This document shows positions 62,465-64,000 of a stretch of DNA of 64,000 bases, in pieces. Position 1 is the first letter of the stretch; each line of letters opens with the position of its first letter. The DNA is taken from contig CALNVZ010000174.1 in NCBI GenBank assembly GCA_940671915.1, forward strand, positions 78,914,911-78,978,910, read 5' to 3'. This stretch comes from Paracentrotus lividus. Its lineage: Eukaryota > Echinodermata > Echinoidea > Camarodonta > Echinidae. The notes beneath the pieces are model-generated. The model was not told where the DNA came from. It searched no databases and was given only the letters and a program-made list of their open reading frames with translations. Both the position numbers and the translations under genes were made by a program.

Positions 62465-64000
62465 ATTATGGCCATATACGCGATATATGTGATGCATTTC
62501 ACATCGAACTTGACAAATTCAAAGGATCTTCGTTTGCAACTTCAGAAACTGAAATATTGTTGTTTTTAGTTCTTAGGGCACTGCCATTCATGACATACAT
62601 TTTCAATGTATCGTAAGTTCTAAATTCTTGTTGGTGAAGTTTTGTTGAAGAATTATATTTCATCTTTGGTGTTGTGAGGATAGAGCTAGCTGGTTTTTGA
62701 AGGTAATAGGAAAGCTGCAATGGTCGTGATGGTGGTAAAAGCCATTGTACCAAATTCACCACAGGAAAAAAGTCTGGCCTGATATTACAAACATTCTCGT
62801 TAACGTCTTGCGCAAAGAGCTCAAATCTTTGAAAGATTTACGGTTACTTACAAGCTTTGTTTTCTCTAGAACCTCAAGTCGTTAACCCTTCCTATACTGT
62901 AAGGTCGCTACCTCTATCAAAGATCAAACGGTCAGCTATCAAGCCATGTATCTTGTCTTGATAACATTATTGTTATGCTCATCCAATCGTTTACGACGCC
63001 TCCTACTGCTCAGATCGTAAAGCACCATCACCGTTACGTAGGTAACCTTGTGTGATGTATGCTAGATGTATCAGTTATGACTTAGGTTCAGATCATGATG
63101 GTTTAGTAACCTCTGTATGAATCTCATGTTATAATGTTTATAATTAATATTTGTGTGATTTTACTCAAGCTGTATTTGTAAATTATGTGCTTTCCCAGTT
63201 GCTCAGAGATAACTTTTACCAAGGAGCTTAGTACTAATCTGTCTCATCTCTGCATTCGTTGAGATGATATATCTTGTGACATCATCTTCTTACATTTAAA
63301 AAAAAAAGCTTCTCATTTTTAAAACACTTTTAAAAGATATCAAAACAATTTGCTGTATGACAAACTGATACGGGAGACCATCCATTCAGTGTTGTTGTCA
63401 TGGTGATAATATCAAACAACATCAGTGGAACTAATAGATCAACAATACATTTTTGTTGTAGAGTGTCAAAATCCGTTCTATTCTGATAGACCTAAATATA
63501 ACCACGCATTGATTATATACTATGACTACATTATAAAGTGAACAGTTTAAAAATATAAATTTTCTTTCATATTCTTCGATCACATGCTTGAAATAGTTGA
63601 TGGGTCATGTATGTAATTATTTCAAACTTTTCCTTTAGATTTCTCCGAATTTTCCTTTCCATAAAATCTTCGAGACATCCATACAAATATTTCTGCCTCC
63701 AGCAAAACCACAGCCCAAGCCATTTTCTTTTTTATTGTCAATATTCAGGAGGGATGTCTTTTTGCTGTTTACATTATTATAAATACATTCAGGCCGTCAT
63801 ATTTTAGTCAACTTCTGGGTATGCACGAGGGTTCAAAAGTGTCCCCTTTCTTTTATAGCAACCCTCCGCGACTGCAAATAGCCTCCGGACTTGGCTTTTG
63901 TTTCAGAGAATCGTCGACCACAATCTTACTGTGTTTCAGATGAGGTCGTTTTCGAGGATCGCGTAGATGATGAGGCCAGACGACATCGAAGGGGTTAGTA
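62465..64000. other. No gene seen at right edge
   Basis: AT-rich sequence without supported exons. GC content rises in the last 150 bases (CpG-containing GAGGTCGTTTTCGAGGATCG), which may announce a feature beyond the window. Confidence 0.45.

Noticed and set aside
62392-62616. Frame with Asn-Thr repeats at the right end of the 1.1-kb element
   Set aside because: Translation of the iterated GGTGTTAG motif; no transposase motif follows.
1-64000. CRISPR arrays, operons, phage or bacterial mobile elements
   Set aside because: Repeats here are microsatellites and eukaryotic MITEs; there are no spaced direct repeats with unique spacers.

Overview
This looks like about 64 kb of nuclear DNA from an animal, most likely a marine invertebrate deuterostome such as a sea urchin or another echinoderm. 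The DNA is AT-rich and almost entirely non-coding. It holds many microsatellites, long poly-C/poly-G tracts, short inverted-repeat transposons (MITEs) and a 527-base assembly gap (24556-25082). Splice sites, CpG-containing patches and AATAAA signals are eukaryotic; no bacterial operon, CRISPR array or phage gene is present. The taxonomic guess rests on general character and on frequent TAGGCCTA and TACATGTA words, so it is moderate only.

The one gene I recognise is on the minus strand: the first coding exon of a KIF26/VAB-8-type kinesin-like protein (17434-17754, start codon at 17754). It encodes 107 residues and ends at a consensus splice donor. The same exon continues upstream as 5' leader to a good splice acceptor at 17901, and that leader carries two upstream ORFs, the second ending two bases before the start codon. 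A plausible promoter and first non-coding exon lie about 32 kb upstream (49852 to about 50200, minus strand): a leader with no ATG on the sense strand, a GTGAGA donor, and CCAAT and GC boxes behind it. If these belong together, 17902-49851 is one giant first intron. I found no other KIF26 exon, so the remainder should lie beyond the left edge.

Inside that intron and to its right are several weak plus-strand exon candidates that I cannot name: 29246-29340, 34193-34370 (ATTAAA after the stop), 38050-38174 with 38690 onward (AATAAA at 39045), and 61048-61237 (AATAAA at 61296). A possible tiny first exon starts at 9973. All need transcript data.

The repeats are the clearest structure. There are two Harbinger-like elements with TTA target duplications; two near-full copies, in opposite orientation, of a 460-bp AGGTTTTCCCGG element plus a short relative; a 1.2-kb fold-back with arms of about 510 bp and a diverged third piece; a 1.1-kb element with GAGTGATTTCACGTTCGGT ends and repeated GGTGTTAG motifs; a CCGTGTGAAC-motif element; a 278-bp terminal-inverted-repeat element; three GGGTG..TTTCACCA hairpin elements; a fresh 171-bp tandem duplication; a degenerate ATGGCGCC tandem array; a perfect 42-bp palindrome; and a tRNA-like SINE head. 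I saw no autonomous transposase or reverse transcriptase.
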